The notes under the pieces: generated by a model | Told to the model about the DNA's origin: nothing | Seen by the model: only the letters and a program-made list of their open reading frames with translations | Database searches by the model: none | Assembly (NCBI GenBank): GCA_003987725.1 | Contig: RXJH01000007.1 | Span: 65,177-129,176 of the forward strand | Direction of reading: 5' to 3' | Source of the DNA: Hyphomicrobium sp. | GTDB taxonomy: Bacteria; Pseudomonadota; Alphaproteobacteria; Rhizobiales; Hyphomicrobiaceae | DNA: 64,000 nucleotides | Made by a program: the position numbers and the translations under genes | Shown here: positions 33,567-43,280 of the stretch, piece by piece | Numbering within the stretch: position 1 is the stretch's first letter | Layout of the letters: every line of letters starts with the position of its first letter

Positions 33567-35513
33567 ATGGCCACTGCGGCTGTCACATCGAATAATACGG
33601 CTGTAGCTGGTAGCCCCGCGCGCGCCTCGGGCAACAGCATCGTCATTGCCGGCGATCGCACCCAAAGCCGCATCGCCGCTCATCGCCATTCCCAGCGCGT
33701 CCGGATTCTCAAAATTGGGCTGCCGCTTGCCGCCGTCGCGACGGTCGCGATTTCAACCATGAACATTCTCGGCAACGCCGGAATTGGGCCGGCGCTCCCG
33801 CCGATCGAAGTTCCGCAGATCGTTGCCGACAATCTCAAGATGCATAATCCGCATTACGAAGGCTTCAACGCTGACGGCGGACGCTATTGGGTGAAGGCCG
33901 AGACCGCGCAACAGGATCTGAAATCACTTACGGCCATTCATCTGCAAGGCATCACCGGCGAGCTGACGGATGCCAAAAAGCAGAAGACGAACCTCGTCGC
34001 GGCTCGCGGCCTCTTCGACAACAATACGAACGTCCTGGAGCTTTACGATTCGATCGACGTGACGGGCGACGGAGGACTGACCGCGAAGCTGACGCGAGCG
34101 ACGATCAGGACGAAAGAAAACATCATCACATCCGATCAGCCATCGACGATATTGATGGGCGCAGGACAAATCACGTCGAACCAACTCACCATCCGTCAAA
34201 AGGCGAAAGAATATACGTTCGTCGATAACGTGCGGACGCATATGAAGCCGAAGGAAGCTCAGCCTGCCGCCGGCGATCAATCGGCTGATCAAGCGCTTCC
34301 CTTTGGAAAGCCCGGTGAGCCCGTCGACGTCGAAGCCAATCGCCTCGACATCGACGACGTCAAGAAAACCGCATTCTATACGGGCAAAGTCGTCGCGACC
34401 CAGGCCGGGGCCACCATGACCGCCCCCGAAATGACCGTCACTTATGAAGGCTCGGTCGCGCCCGAAGGCGGCAATGCCGCGAAGCCCGTTTCGCAGGCCC
34501 CCGGCAGCCAGGGAACTAAGGTGAAGCAAATTCTCGCGACGGATACCGTCGTGCTGAAGCAGCCGAACGGCCAGACCGCAACCAGTCACACCGCGCTCTT
34601 CGATACGATCTCGAACACCGCCGTTCTCGAAGGCGATGTCGTGCTGACTCAAGGCGACGACAAGAAAGCCGTCGGCGATCGCGTCGATTACGATCAGACG
34701 GCGCAGACGATGGTTTTGACCGGTACCGTCGTCGTAACGCAGGGACCGAACGTGCTCCGCGGGCGTCGCCTGACCTACCACCGCACGACGAGCAAAATGC
34801 AGCTGACGTCGCCTGCGGATCAAAGTTCCGGAATAGGTGCAGGACGCATCACGGCGCATTTTGTTCGTCCTTCGGCAAAGGCGGGTGCGCAATCGACTGA
34901 CGACGATCAGGACAACAGTGGCGGCATATCGTTCGGTGCAGCCTTCAAAACCGATCCAAATTCGCCTTACGACGTCGTTGCCGAAAAGCTCGACGTCGAC
35001 GACGTGGCAAAGACCGCCTTGTTCACCGGCAACGTTTCGGCCGTACAGGGCAGCATCTCGATGCGATCGCAGGAACTGACAGCGTTCTACACCGGCAATG
35101 CCGGGATCGGTTCTACTGATGGCGCTGCGGCAGCTGCTGGCACGCCCGCGTCGCTGACGCACCTGACCGCCCGCAAGAAGGTCGTCGTGACCGCCAAGGA
35201 CGGCCAGACCGCAACGGGCGACTGGGCAGAGGTTGACGTCAAGAAAAACTTGACGACGCTCGGCGGCGCCGTCGTGCTGACCCAGGGCAAGAATATCGTG
35301 AACGGAACGAGGCTGGTGATCGACATGAACACTGGCGAGGCCACGATCAAGACCGAGCCGACAGCAACGAGCGGAGCTGTGATGACGAGCCGCGAGGGCG
35401 GCGCCAATGGCGAGGTCTTCAAGGCCGAACGTCCGAGCGCCGTCTTTTATCCGGGCCAATTGAAGAAATCGAAGATCCAGGCAGATAGCTGGCAGGTCCG
35501 TACGTCGCCTTGA
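33567..35513 (+). CDS. LptC fused to two LptA/OstA domains (LPS transport bridge protein)
   Basis: 648 residues. A cytosolic tail and one membrane helix (about 47-67, ILKIGLPLAAVATVAISTMN) lead into an LptC domain (about 75-230; NPHYEGFNADGGRYWVKAET). Two OstA/LptA repeats follow. The first (about 253-415) begins VEANRLDIDDVKKTAFYTGK; the second (about 468-600) begins VVAEKLDVDDVAKTALFTGN. They are clearly homologous to each other, each continuing with the 'mta.e..v.Y.G' and 'G..v.Y' beta-jellyroll signatures. In most bacteria LptC (about 190 residues) and LptA (about 180) are separate proteins that form a periplasmic beta-jellyroll bridge for LPS. Here they form one chain, and no separate lptA lies between it and lptB. 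Confidence 0.9.
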   Translation: MATAAVTSNNTAVAGSPARASGNSIVIAGDRTQSRIAAHRHSQRVRILKIGLPLAAVATVAISTMNILGNAGIGPALPPIEVPQIVADNLKMHNPHYEGFNADGGRYWVKAETAQQDLKSLTAIHLQGITGELTDAKKQKTNLVAARGLFDNNTNVLELYDSIDVTGDGGLTAKLTRATIRTKENIITSDQPSTILMGAGQITSNQLTIRQKAKEYTFVDNVRTHMKPKEAQPAAGDQSADQALPFGKPGEPVDVEANRLDIDDVKKTAFYTGKVVATQAGATMTAPEMTVTYEGSVAPEGGNAAKPVSQAPGSQGTKVKQILATDTVVLKQPNGQTATSHTALFDTISNTAVLEGDVVLTQGDDKKAVGDRVDYDQTAQTMVLTGTVVVTQGPNVLRGRRLTYHRTTSKMQLTSPADQSSGIGAGRITAHFVRPSAKAGAQSTDDDQDNSGGISFGAAFKTDPNSPYDVVAEKLDVDDVAKTALFTGNVSAVQGSISMRSQELTAFYTGNAGIGSTDGAAAAAGTPASLTHLTARKKVVVTAKDGQTATGDWAEVDVKKNLTTLGGAVVLTQGKNIVNGTRLVIDMNTGEATIKTEPTATSGAVMTSREGGANGEVFKAERPSAVFYPGQLKKSKIQADSWQVRTSP

Positions 35514-35579
35514 CCTTGTGAACGGCATGGCGGCATTTGAGGCGGCGGCGATAGGGCACGAAGGGCTGCGAGGTATCGG

Positions 35580-36440
35580 GTGTTTAAGGCTTTACCAATT
35601 CGCCTCAGATCGAAGTCGAATGGTGCAGGCGCCAATGGCGCAAGTGGGCACACCAACGGCGTAAGCGCACGCCAAGTGCCTTCCCCCGACGACCCGCACG
35701 CCATCGGCGCCGACGGCTGGCTCACGGCGTTCGACGTCAAGAAGTCATACCGCAAGCGGATGGTCGTCAAAGGCGTGAACCTGGCCGTGGGCCGGGGCGA
35801 ATCCGTTGGTCTTCTAGGTCCGAATGGCGCCGGCAAAACAACTGTTTTCTACATGATCACCGGCCTCGTCGCCGCCGACGAGGGCCGCATCACGATCGAC
35901 GGCGAGGACGTCACAAAACTGCCGATGTATCAGCGCGCCCGTCTCGGCGTCGGATATCTTCCTCAGGAGGCCTCGATCTTTCGCGGACTGACGGTCGAGC
36001 AGAACATCATGGCCGTCCTCGAATTGATCGAACCGAACCGTAAGGCCCGCCAGGAGCAGCTGGACAGCTTGCTCGAGGAATTTTCAATCACGCGACTGAG
36101 AAAATCGGCGGCGATGGCGCTTTCGGGCGGCGAACGCCGACGCTGCGAAATTGCCCGCGCGCTGGCCTCGCGCCCGTCGTTCATGTTGCTGGACGAACCA
36201 TTCGCCGGCATCGACCCCATAGCCGTCGGAGACATTCAGCAACTGGTTCGCCACTTGACCGAACGCGGTATTGGTGTGTTGATCACAGACCATAACGTTC
36301 GCGAAACACTAAGCCTGATCGATCGCGCCTACATTATTTACGATGGTCAGGTTCTGACACAGGGCAAGCCTTCTGAAATCATATCGAATGAAGATGTGCG
36401 GCGGGTCTACCTTGGCGATATGTTCGTTAACGCGCGTTGA
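35580..36440 (+). CDS. lptB: LPS export ABC transporter ATP-binding protein LptB
   Basis: 286 residues from a GTG. A non-conserved N-terminal extension of about 45 residues precedes the ABC domain. It has Walker A GPNGAGKTT (80-88), Q-loop Gln129 (GYLPQEASIF), signature LSGGE (181-185), Walker B FMLLDEP (201-207) and switch His238 (TDHNV). The LptB-type C-terminus (YIIYDGQVLTQGKPSEIISN, then VRRVYLGDMF) is present. It powers LPS extraction with LptF/LptG, which are not in this window. It lies 66 nt after the LptC/A fusion gene. A start nearer residue 40 is possible. Confidence 0.96.
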   Translation: MFKALPIRLRSKSNGAGANGASGHTNGVSARQVPSPDDPHAIGADGWLTAFDVKKSYRKRMVVKGVNLAVGRGESVGLLGPNGAGKTTVFYMITGLVAADEGRITIDGEDVTKLPMYQRARLGVGYLPQEASIFRGLTVEQNIMAVLELIEPNRKARQEQLDSLLEEFSITRLRKSAAMALSGGERRRCEIARALASRPSFMLLDEPFAGIDPIAVGDIQQLVRHLTERGIGVLITDHNVRETLSLIDRAYIIYDGQVLTQGKPSEIISNEDVRRVYLGDMFVNAR

Positions 36441-36486
36441 GTATATGTCGCTCCGAATTTACGGAAACGGAGCAGCAGGTTAGCGC

Positions 36487-38019
36487 ATGGCGCTTTCAGC
36501 AAAATTAGAGCTGAGACAAGGCCAGCAGCTGGTAATGACGCCACAGCTGCAGCAGGCGATCCGTCTCCTGCAGCTCTCCAATCTCGAACTGAACGAATTC
36601 GTCGACTCCGAGCTCGAACGCAATCCGCTCCTCGAGCGCGACGACAACGCCAGCGCTAAGACCGCCGAAGAGCCGATCGTTGAACGCACGGAGGAAAGCA
36701 CTGCCGAGGACCGCTGGCTCGATCTGCGCGAGCCCGTCAACGACCATACCGGCGGCCTTGACGTCGACTTTGGCAACGTCTTCCAGGAGCCGGGAACAGG
36801 CGAACCCGGATTGGGCGCGACCTCGGCCGCAACATCGGGATTGAGCTGGGCCAACGTCTCCCAGCGCATGCATAATGGCGACGGCGACAACGATCTCGAG
36901 GATTTCGTCGCCAACCAGATTTCGCTCCGCGACCACCTGAGCAGTCAGCTGCCGCTGACCGTAAGCGACCCCATCGAACGGTTGATCGGCCAGTACCTGA
37001 TCGATCTCGTCGACGAGGCCGGCTACATCCCCGCGAACCTTGAAACGCTCGCCCAGCGTCTCGGCGCGCCGCTCGAATTGGTCGAAAGCGTGCTCGGCAA
37101 GCTTCAGACCTTCGATCCCCCCGGCATCTTCGCCCGGTCGCTGGCCGAATGCCTCGCGCTCCAGCTCAAAGAGCAAAATCGCTACGATCCCCTGATGGCG
37201 CAGCTTTTGGCGCATCTGGACCTGCTCGCCAGCCGCAACATCCCGGCCCTGAAACGGGCGATCGGCATCGATATGGACGAGCTTGCCGATATGATCCGCG
37301 AGATCAAACGGCTCAATCCCAAGCCCGGCCTCAAGTTCGGCTCCGTTCAGCTTCAGCCGGTTGTACCCGACGTCATCGTCCGCGCCGCCTCGGATGGCGG
37401 CTGGCACGTCGAACTGAATAGCGACACTCTGCCACGCGTACTGGTCAATCGCACCTACTACACGCGCATCGCCAAGTCCGCGACCAACGAGCGCGACAAG
37501 GGCTACATCTTCGATTGCCTGCAGACGGCGAATTGGCTCGTTAAGAGTTTAGATCAGCGAGCGCGCACGATCCTGAAGGTCGCAGAGCAGATCGTGCGGC
37601 AGCAGGACAGCTTCTTCATGTACGGCGTGCAGTACCTGCGCCCGCTCAATCTCAAAGTGATTGCCGACGCGATTTCGATGCACGAGTCGACCGTGTCGCG
37701 CGTCACCTCGAACAAGTACATCGCGACGCCAAGGGGTATATTCGAGCTGAAGTATTTCTTCACGTCCGCGATTGCCTCGGCCGCCGATGGCGAAGCACAC
37801 TCCTCGGAAGCCGTCCGCCATCGGATCAAGCAGCTGATCGACGCCGAAAGCGCCGGCGATGTTTTGTCCGACGATCAGCTCGTGGACCGCCTGAAAGGCG
37901 AAGGCATCGAGATTGCCCGCCGCACTGTCGCAAAGTATCGCGAGGCGATGCGCATACCCTCGTCGGTACAGCGCCGGCGCGACAAGAAACTGGTTGAACG
38001 TCTCGGCGACTTTGCATGA
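36487..38019 (+). CDS. rpoN: RNA polymerase sigma-54 factor RpoN
   Basis: 510 residues. Region I at the N-terminus is Gln/Leu-rich (QGQQLVMTPQLQQAIRLLQL), with NEFVDSELERNPLLE; an acidic region II follows (about 50-130). The core-binding domain has FDPPGIFARSLAECLALQLK. The C-terminus has the promoter-binding helix-turn-helix (ISMHESTVSRVTSNKYI) and the RpoN box ARRTVAKYRE at 477-486. It directs transcription of nitrogen and other genes with enhancer-binding activators. It starts 46 nt after lptB and precedes hpf and ptsN, the classic rpoN neighbourhood. Confidence 0.97.
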   Translation: MALSAKLELRQGQQLVMTPQLQQAIRLLQLSNLELNEFVDSELERNPLLERDDNASAKTAEEPIVERTEESTAEDRWLDLREPVNDHTGGLDVDFGNVFQEPGTGEPGLGATSAATSGLSWANVSQRMHNGDGDNDLEDFVANQISLRDHLSSQLPLTVSDPIERLIGQYLIDLVDEAGYIPANLETLAQRLGAPLELVESVLGKLQTFDPPGIFARSLAECLALQLKEQNRYDPLMAQLLAHLDLLASRNIPALKRAIGIDMDELADMIREIKRLNPKPGLKFGSVQLQPVVPDVIVRAASDGGWHVELNSDTLPRVLVNRTYYTRIAKSATNERDKGYIFDCLQTANWLVKSLDQRARTILKVAEQIVRQQDSFFMYGVQYLRPLNLKVIADAISMHESTVSRVTSNKYIATPRGIFELKYFFTSAIASAADGEAHSSEAVRHRIKQLIDAESAGDVLSDDQLVDRLKGEGIEIARRTVAKYREAMRIPSSVQRRRDKKLVERLGDFA

Positions 38020-38248
38020 TTTTTCAGCACATAACCCGCTGAGAAAAAAGAGACTTTCAGTTACATTCTTAGCCGAAAGCGTGATTTGACAGGGCCCATG
38101 GGGGGGCCTAACGATTATACTGTGAGAGGCTGGGTTGAGTGTCGGTCACACGCTCCCAAGGCTTCAAAAAAGGCAGCTCGGAGCCCAGGAGCACATTGCG
38201 CTCGGCAACGGCAAACGCAGCCTCGGTAAGTGCAGAACAGGCATTTTC

Positions 38249-38869
38249 ATGACCATTCAAATCACTGGTAAAAACATCGAAGTCGGCGACGCTTTCCAAA
38301 GCTACGCCGGTGACAAGATCCGGGGCATCCTCCAAAAATTTCTTCCGCGCGAAGTGAACGGCCACATCCGGCTCGAACGCGAGCGCGAGGTGTTTAAGAC
38401 GTCCTGCACGGTCCATGTTGCAGGCGGTCTTATGCTCGAGGCGCACGGCGAAGGTGGCGACGCGTACAGCTCCGTCGATTCCGCCGCACACCGGCTGGAG
38501 ACGCGCGTGAAGCGCTATAAGAGCCGCATTAAGCATCACACCTCGCCGGCTGCAGCTGCACGTCGCAAGGTCGACATCGAAGCACGCGATTATATCGTGA
38601 GCTTAGGTGACGACGACGAGCCCGAGCAGGAAGATGCGAATCCGCTTATCATTGCCGAGGGCCAGCGGAACATCGGCCATATGACGGTTAGCGAAGCTGT
38701 ATTGAAGCTCGACTTGTCCGAAGCGTCCTTCATGATTTTCAGGAACGCGGCGCATGGCGGGCTGAACGTAGTTTACCGGCGAAACGACGGGCACATTGGG
38801 TGGATCGACGCCGATCTTCCTGCGGCGGCGAAGGCGAATGGCGCCTCCGCGCCGGAACATGCGGATTGA
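38249..38869 (+). CDS. hpf: Ribosome hibernation-promoting factor, long form
   Basis: 206 residues from the ATG at 38249 (MTIQITGKNIEVGDAFQSYA). The N-terminal S30AE domain (about 1-100) binds the decoding centre of the 30S subunit. After an acidic linker, the C-terminal dimerisation domain (MTVSEAVLKLDLSEASFMIF, then NVVYRRNDGHIGWID) marks the long form that forms 100S ribosome dimers on its own. It lies 230 nt after rpoN and before ptsN. The frame opens upstream to 38135, but without support. Confidence 0.95.
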   Translation: MTIQITGKNIEVGDAFQSYAGDKIRGILQKFLPREVNGHIRLEREREVFKTSCTVHVAGGLMLEAHGEGGDAYSSVDSAAHRLETRVKRYKSRIKHHTSPAAAARRKVDIEARDYIVSLGDDDEPEQEDANPLIIAEGQRNIGHMTVSEAVLKLDLSEASFMIFRNAAHGGLNVVYRRNDGHIGWIDADLPAAAKANGASAPEHAD

Positions 38870-38967
38870 GGGCAGTTTATTTATTTCGATCAATGCAATG
38901 TGGCGGCCGTCCAGGAACCTGGCTCGGTAGCCACATTGACGGCCATATCATCGTGGATGGAGCCTGA

Positions 38968-39432
38968 ATGAATATCGAAGACATGCTCGCCCCTGACGCG
39001 ATTATTCCGCGTTTCGAGGCTGAGGACAAAAAGCAGGCGCTGCGCGACCTGGCTGAAAAGGCCGAGGGGCTGACGGGCGTTGCTGCCGGCGACATCTATG
39101 CAGCCCTGCTGCAGAGGGAGCGTCTGAGTTCCACGAGCCTTGGCCGTGGGATTGCGATCCCGCACGTCAAGCTTCCTGGCGTGAAGAAGATCACGTGCCT
39201 CTTCGCGCGCCTCGCGCGTCCCATTTCCTTTGAGAGTCACGACGGCGAACCCGTCGATCTTCTGTTCTTCTTGCTGGCGCCTGAACACGCGGGTGCCGAC
39301 CACTTGAAGGCCCTGGCACGCATTTCCCGGCTCGTCCGTGACCCCGCGACCCTCGAAGGCCTGCGCACCGCCAAGGACGTCGAGAGCCTCCGGAGCGTTC
39401 TCACGAAGCCCCTCACGTCGCATGCGGCCTGA
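38968..39432 (+). CDS. ptsN: PTS IIA-like nitrogen-regulatory protein PtsN (EIIA-Ntr)
   Basis: 154 residues with a fructose-type EIIA fold. The phosphorylated His66 lies in GRGIAIPHVKLPG, and the family signature LLFFLLAPEHAGADHLKALA is complete. It is the terminal acceptor of the PTSNtr phosphorelay (EINtr-NPr-EIIANtr), which regulates potassium, nitrogen and PHA metabolism. It follows hpf by 98 nt and closes the rpoN cluster. A strong hairpin lies downstream between it and the convergent uppP. Confidence 0.97.
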   Translation: MNIEDMLAPDAIIPRFEAEDKKQALRDLAEKAEGLTGVAAGDIYAALLQRERLSSTSLGRGIAIPHVKLPGVKKITCLFARLARPISFESHDGEPVDLLFFLLAPEHAGADHLKALARISRLVRDPATLEGLRTAKDVESLRSVLTKPLTSHAA

Positions 39433-39449
39433 CCGGCTCTAAGACACAC

Positions 39450-39472
39450 ACGGCTCGCAGAACGCGAGCCGT
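39450..39472. terminator. Hairpin between convergent ptsN and uppP
   Basis: Perfect 9-bp stem ACGGCTCGC / GCGAGCCGT with a 5-nt loop, midway between the two stops. No T-run; it probably acts as a bidirectional transcript-end structure. Confidence 0.55.
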
Positions 39473-39498
39473 CGAGCGTGATCGAGGAATGTCTCGCC

Positions 39499-40296
39499 TC
39501 AGTGTAGGACCGCGATGACGCCCAGTCCGATGCCGCCGACAAGCAGGCGCCACCAGCCGAAGAATGAAAGCCCGCGCCGCGAGATGAAGTCGAGCATGTA
39601 GCGGACCACGATGGCGCCCGTTATGAACGCCGCGATAAATCCGAGCACGATGTGGCTCACGTCGTCCGGCGTCAAAATCGCCCAGTTTTTATAGAGATCG
39701 TAGGCGAACGCTCCCGTCATCGTCGGCATGGCGAGAAAAAACGAAAACTCCGCCGCGGTGCGCTTATCGGCGCCGAGCAGCACAGCCGAGACGATCGTCG
39801 AGCCCGACCGCGAAACACCGGGGATCATCGCGAGACACTGCGCGAAGCCGATGATGAGCGCCGTCAGCGGAGGAATGTCCATAACGTCGGTATAGCGCGG
39901 CTTATACTTAATCCGGTCGACGACAAGCAGAATGATGCCGCCGACGACCAGAGCCGTGCACACGATCAGCGGCGATTCAAAGAGCACTTCCTTGATGATC
40001 TTATGTGCCAAAACGCCGATGAAAACGGCTGGCAGGAAGGCGATCAACACCGCAAAAACAAAACGCCGCGTTCTGGCGTTGCTGGGAAAATCAAGAGCGA
40101 TGTGCCAGAGCTTGCCCGCATAAACGGTCAGCAGGGCAAGGATCGCACCAAGCTGGATCAGAACTTCAAACGTCCGTCCCGAGGACGTTACGCCCATGAC
40201 CTGCTCTGTAAGGAGAAGATGCGCCGTCGAGGAAACCGGTAGATATTCCGTCAGGCCTTCGATCAGCCCGAGCAGTACGACTTGCCACGTTTCCAT
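39499..40296 (-). CDS. uppP: Undecaprenyl-diphosphatase UppP (BacA)
   Basis: 265 residues from the ATG at 40296, which has AAAGGAGC 4-6 nt upstream; the frame continues to 40356. It is a multi-pass membrane enzyme with the catalytic motifs [20 protein letters not shown] and [12 protein letters not shown]. It dephosphorylates undecaprenyl pyrophosphate to recycle the lipid carrier for peptidoglycan and polysaccharide synthesis, and gives bacitracin resistance when overproduced. It is divergent from the FzlA-like gene. Confidence 0.96.
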   Translation of the reverse strand: METWQVVLLGLIEGLTEYLPVSSTAHLLLTEQVMGVTSSGRTFEVLIQLGAILALLTVYAGKLWHIALDFPSNARTRRFVFAVLIAFLPAVFIGVLAHKIIKEVLFESPLIVCTALVVGGIILLVVDRIKYKPRYTDVMDIPPLTALIIGFAQCLAMIPGVSRSGSTIVSAVLLGADKRTAAEFSFFLAMPTMTGAFAYDLYKNWAILTPDDVSHIVLGFIAAFITGAIVVRYMLDFISRRGLSFFGWWRLLVGGIGLGVIAVLH

Positions 40297-40433
40297 CAGT
40301 GCTCCTTTGGCGCTCCGAACGCGCGCGAGCGTTACCAGAAATTGCGGTAATACCAAAGAGGTCGTTTAGCCGAGTTGCCATCGAATCGACGACAGCGGGT
40401 GTATAATGGCGCGACCAGCAGAATAGGAATCAC

Positions 40434-41138
40434 ATGCCTCCGCGACTTACGCAGTATCGCCTCTGTCCGCGTTCCCGATCCATTCGATTGGCGCTTGCCG
40501 AATACGGCGTTGAAGTTCAGCTCGTCGATGAAAACCCATGGGAATGGCGCCAGAGCTTTCTTGCGAAGAACCCGGCGGGCGAGATGCCCGTTCTCGAATT
40601 CGACAACGGCCTGATCCTCTGCGGTGCTTATTCGATCTCGGAATTCATCGCTGAAGAAGTGCTCCCCGTTGCAACGATGGCGACGCCGGGACCGCCGCCA
40701 CTCATCCCTGGCAACCGGGAGGATCGCGCGGAAGTCCGCCGCCTCATCGACTGGTATCATGGCAAATTCGATCGTGAAGTGACGCGCGAGCTGCTGATCG
40801 AGAAGGTCTATAGCTCGATGCGCCCGTCAGGCCCGGTCGCTCCCGATCCTGGCGTTCTGCGTGCCGTCCGCGCCAACCTCAAATACCATCTGTCTTATAC
40901 GGGCTATCTCGCCGACAACCGGCGCTGGATTGGCGGGGATGAGCTGAGTTTTGCGGATTTCGCCGCAGCCGCCCAGATTTCGACCGCAGACTACCTTGGC
41001 GAGATCCCCTGGAGCGACTACCCGGCGGTCAAAATCTGGTATCAACGGATGAAGTCGCGGCCATCTTTCCGCGCCCTGCTCGGCGACCGGGTTCCCGGAA
41101 CCGCGCCGCCCCTTGCCTATTCAGACCTCGATTTCTAA
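40434..41138 (+). CDS. fzlA: Glutathione S-transferase-fold protein, FzlA-like
   Basis: 234 residues. Thioredoxin-like N-domain (LCPRSRSIRLALAEYGVEVQ, KNPAGEMPVLEFDNG) and helical C-domain (LIDWYHGKFDREVTRELLIE, GGDELSFADFAAAAQISTAD, IKIWYQRMKSRPSFRAL-like end). The KFDREVT helix and the SRPSFR...DR tail match what I recall of FzlA, the GST-like protein that binds FtsZ and couples it to septal wall synthesis in alphaproteobacteria. It is next to uppP and queG. If it is not FzlA, it is a general GST. Confidence 0.7.
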   Translation: MPPRLTQYRLCPRSRSIRLALAEYGVEVQLVDENPWEWRQSFLAKNPAGEMPVLEFDNGLILCGAYSISEFIAEEVLPVATMATPGPPPLIPGNREDRAEVRRLIDWYHGKFDREVTRELLIEKVYSSMRPSGPVAPDPGVLRAVRANLKYHLSYTGYLADNRRWIGGDELSFADFAAAAQISTADYLGEIPWSDYPAVKIWYQRMKSRPSFRALLGDRVPGTAPPLAYSDLDF

Positions 41139-41147
41139 ATCGCTCGT

Positions 41148-42302
41148 ATGCTCGACGTTCCTAAATCCGGTTCCGATCTCACGGACATGATCCGTGCCGA
41201 GGCATCGAAGCTCGGGCTCGACGCCGTCGGCATCGCACGGCTGGCCGACGACACGGAACTCACCGCACGCCTGGCGCACTTCCTCAGCGAAAAGCGTCAC
41301 GGCGACATGGATTGGATGGAAACCCATGCCGACCGGCGGAGCGGTCCGTTGAAGCTGTGGCCCGACGCCAAGAGCGCCATCATCTTCGGCCAATCCTACG
41401 CCCCGCCAAGCAATCCCTTGGATGCCCTTCGGGATCGGTCCAATGCGGCGATTTCGGTCTACGCCAAAGGCCGCGATTACCACGACGTGCTGAAGAAGAA
41501 GATCAAGTCGCTGGCACGTTCGTTCGCTGAAAGATCAGGTGCAGACGTCAAGGTCTTCGTCGATACCGCGCCGTTGATGGAAAAACCGCTGGCCGCCAAG
41601 GCCGGGCTCGGCTGGCAAGGCAAACACACGATCCTGGTTTCGCGCGACCACGGCAACTGGCTCTTCCTCGGCGCCGTGTTGACCACGGCGGAGCTTGAAC
41701 CTGACGCAGGCACCGAGAACCATTGCGGTTCGTGCAGGCGATGTCTCGATATCTGCCCGACGAATGCATTCCCCGCGCCCTATCAGCTCGACGCACGCCG
41801 CTGCATCGCCTACCTGACGATCGAGCACAAAGGACATATCGCACCGGAATTCCGCGTGCCCATCGGCAATCGCGTCTTCGGCTGCGACGACTGCGCCGCC
41901 GTCTGCCCGTGGAATAAGTTTGCAAGCGCCGCGACCGAGATCCGTTACGCAGCGCGCCCCGAAACCGACAATCCGCCCCTCGCCGAACTCCTCGCGCTCG
42001 ACGACGCTGCATTTCGCTCGCGCTTCGCCGGCACGCCGATCAAACGAACCGGGCGCGACCGCGTCGTACGCAACGCGCTGATCGCCTCTGGAAATTCTGG
42101 CGATCGATCGCTGCTACGTCAGATCGAACCACTGATGGAAGACAGTTCCGCTCTTGTCCGGGCGATGGCGATCTGGGCGTCACGCCGGCTTGCAAACCCC
42201 GGCGAGATCGAAGCCCTGCAAAAGCAATATCAAGATCGCGAGCGCGATCCCGAAGTCGCCGCGGAATGGACTTTGCCAATGGAAGGAACTCGAGGCGCAT
42301 GA
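41148..42302 (+). CDS. queG: Epoxyqueuosine reductase QueG
   Basis: 384 residues. It catalyses the last step of queuosine synthesis in tRNA, reduction of epoxyqueuosine, using cobalamin and two [4Fe-4S] clusters. The cluster motifs are CGSCRRCLDICPTNAF and CRCIAY-region Cys, with GCDDCAAVCPWN further on. The N-terminal DUF1730 domain has DMDWMETHADRR and KVFVDTAPLMEKPLAAKAGL. The C-terminus has HEAT-like repeats (RNALIASGNSGDRSLLRQIE). The stop overlaps the next start by ATGA. It begins 9 nt after the FzlA-like gene. Confidence 0.96.
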   Translation: MLDVPKSGSDLTDMIRAEASKLGLDAVGIARLADDTELTARLAHFLSEKRHGDMDWMETHADRRSGPLKLWPDAKSAIIFGQSYAPPSNPLDALRDRSNAAISVYAKGRDYHDVLKKKIKSLARSFAERSGADVKVFVDTAPLMEKPLAAKAGLGWQGKHTILVSRDHGNWLFLGAVLTTAELEPDAGTENHCGSCRRCLDICPTNAFPAPYQLDARRCIAYLTIEHKGHIAPEFRVPIGNRVFGCDDCAAVCPWNKFASAATEIRYAARPETDNPPLAELLALDDAAFRSRFAGTPIKRTGRDRVVRNALIASGNSGDRSLLRQIEPLMEDSSALVRAMAIWASRRLANPGEIEALQKQYQDRERDPEVAAEWTLPMEGTRGA

Positions 42303-43162
42303 GCCGGCTCTTCTGTTTCGGACTAGGCTACTGCGCGAGCGAGCTGGGCCGGCGACTCCTCGCACAGGGCTGGACCGTCGCCGGAACGACCGCACACGTT
42401 GAAAAGGTCGAGCGTCTTGCCGAGCAGGGCTTCGAACCGTTTCTCTTCGACGGAACCGATGCGCTCCACGACGTCGCCGATGCACTGCAGAGCGCAACGC
42501 ACGTGCTGCTATCGATTCCACCGGACGCCGAGAGCGATCCGGCCTTGCGCCACTATGGAGCGGCGATCGCCGCCAGTCCTTCCATTCGCTGGATCGGCTA
42601 CTTCTCGACCGTCGGCGTGTACGGCGACGCCTCTGGCAACTGGGTGGACGAAACGACGGAGACGCGGCCAGGAACCGAGCGCGGGCAACGTCGCGTCAAA
42701 GCTGAGAACGGTTGGATTGATCTCGCGCACGCATCCGGCAAAGCCCTTGTCATCTATCGCCTGCCGGGAATCTATGGACCCGGCCGCAGCGCGATCGATC
42801 AGCTGAAGGCAGGCACTGCCCGCCGCGTCTTCAAGCCGGGCCAGCTTACCAACCGCATCCATGTCGCGGACATAGCGACCGCCGTAGAGGCAAGTATCGA
42901 CCTTTCGCCCGGCGTCCATATCTTCAACGTGACGGACGACCTCCCAGCGCCCCCGCAGGACGTTATCGCCTACGGCGCCGAGCTGTTGGGGCTGCCCTGC
43001 CCCCCGGCAACCGACCCCGCCGATGCCGCCCTCTCTGCGACCGCTCGAAGTTTTTATGTCGAGAGCAAGAAGGTCTCGAACGCCCGCATGAAATCCGAGC
43101 TCGGCGTTAGACTTGCGTATCCCACGTACGTCGAAGGGCTAAAGGCGATCGCCGAGCTTTAG
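42299..43162 (+). CDS. SDR-type NAD(P)-dependent epimerase/oxidoreductase (YeeZ-like)
   Basis: 287 residues, with ATG overlapping the queG stop as ATGA. The Rossmann motif FCFGLGYCASELGRRLLAQG is an extended-SDR variant (GxGxxAxxxG). Then follow LLSIPPDAESDPALRHYG, YFSTVGVYGDASGNWVDETT (SDR Thr/Tyr region) and the C-terminal YPTYVEGLKAI. It resembles E. coli YeeZ-like NAD-dependent epimerases of unknown substrate. Co-translated with queG. Confidence 0.87.
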   Translation: MSRLFCFGLGYCASELGRRLLAQGWTVAGTTAHVEKVERLAEQGFEPFLFDGTDALHDVADALQSATHVLLSIPPDAESDPALRHYGAAIAASPSIRWIGYFSTVGVYGDASGNWVDETTETRPGTERGQRRVKAENGWIDLAHASGKALVIYRLPGIYGPGRSAIDQLKAGTARRVFKPGQLTNRIHVADIATAVEASIDLSPGVHIFNVTDDLPAPPQDVIAYGAELLGLPCPPATDPADAALSATARSFYVESKKVSNARMKSELGVRLAYPTYVEGLKAIAEL

Positions 43163-43280
43163 CGAACCCTTTTTGGTTTGCGGTCACACCTTTTCCCCCA
43201 TTCCGCCAGAATAGAGGATAAAGACGATAGCGGCTGCGCCCCGGCAGGCGTGCCGATGCGAGCGGGACCACGAGCTTTCC

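Noticed and set aside
38019-38248. Sigma-54 promoter in front of hpf
   Set aside because: No TGGCAC-N5-TTGCA match was found.
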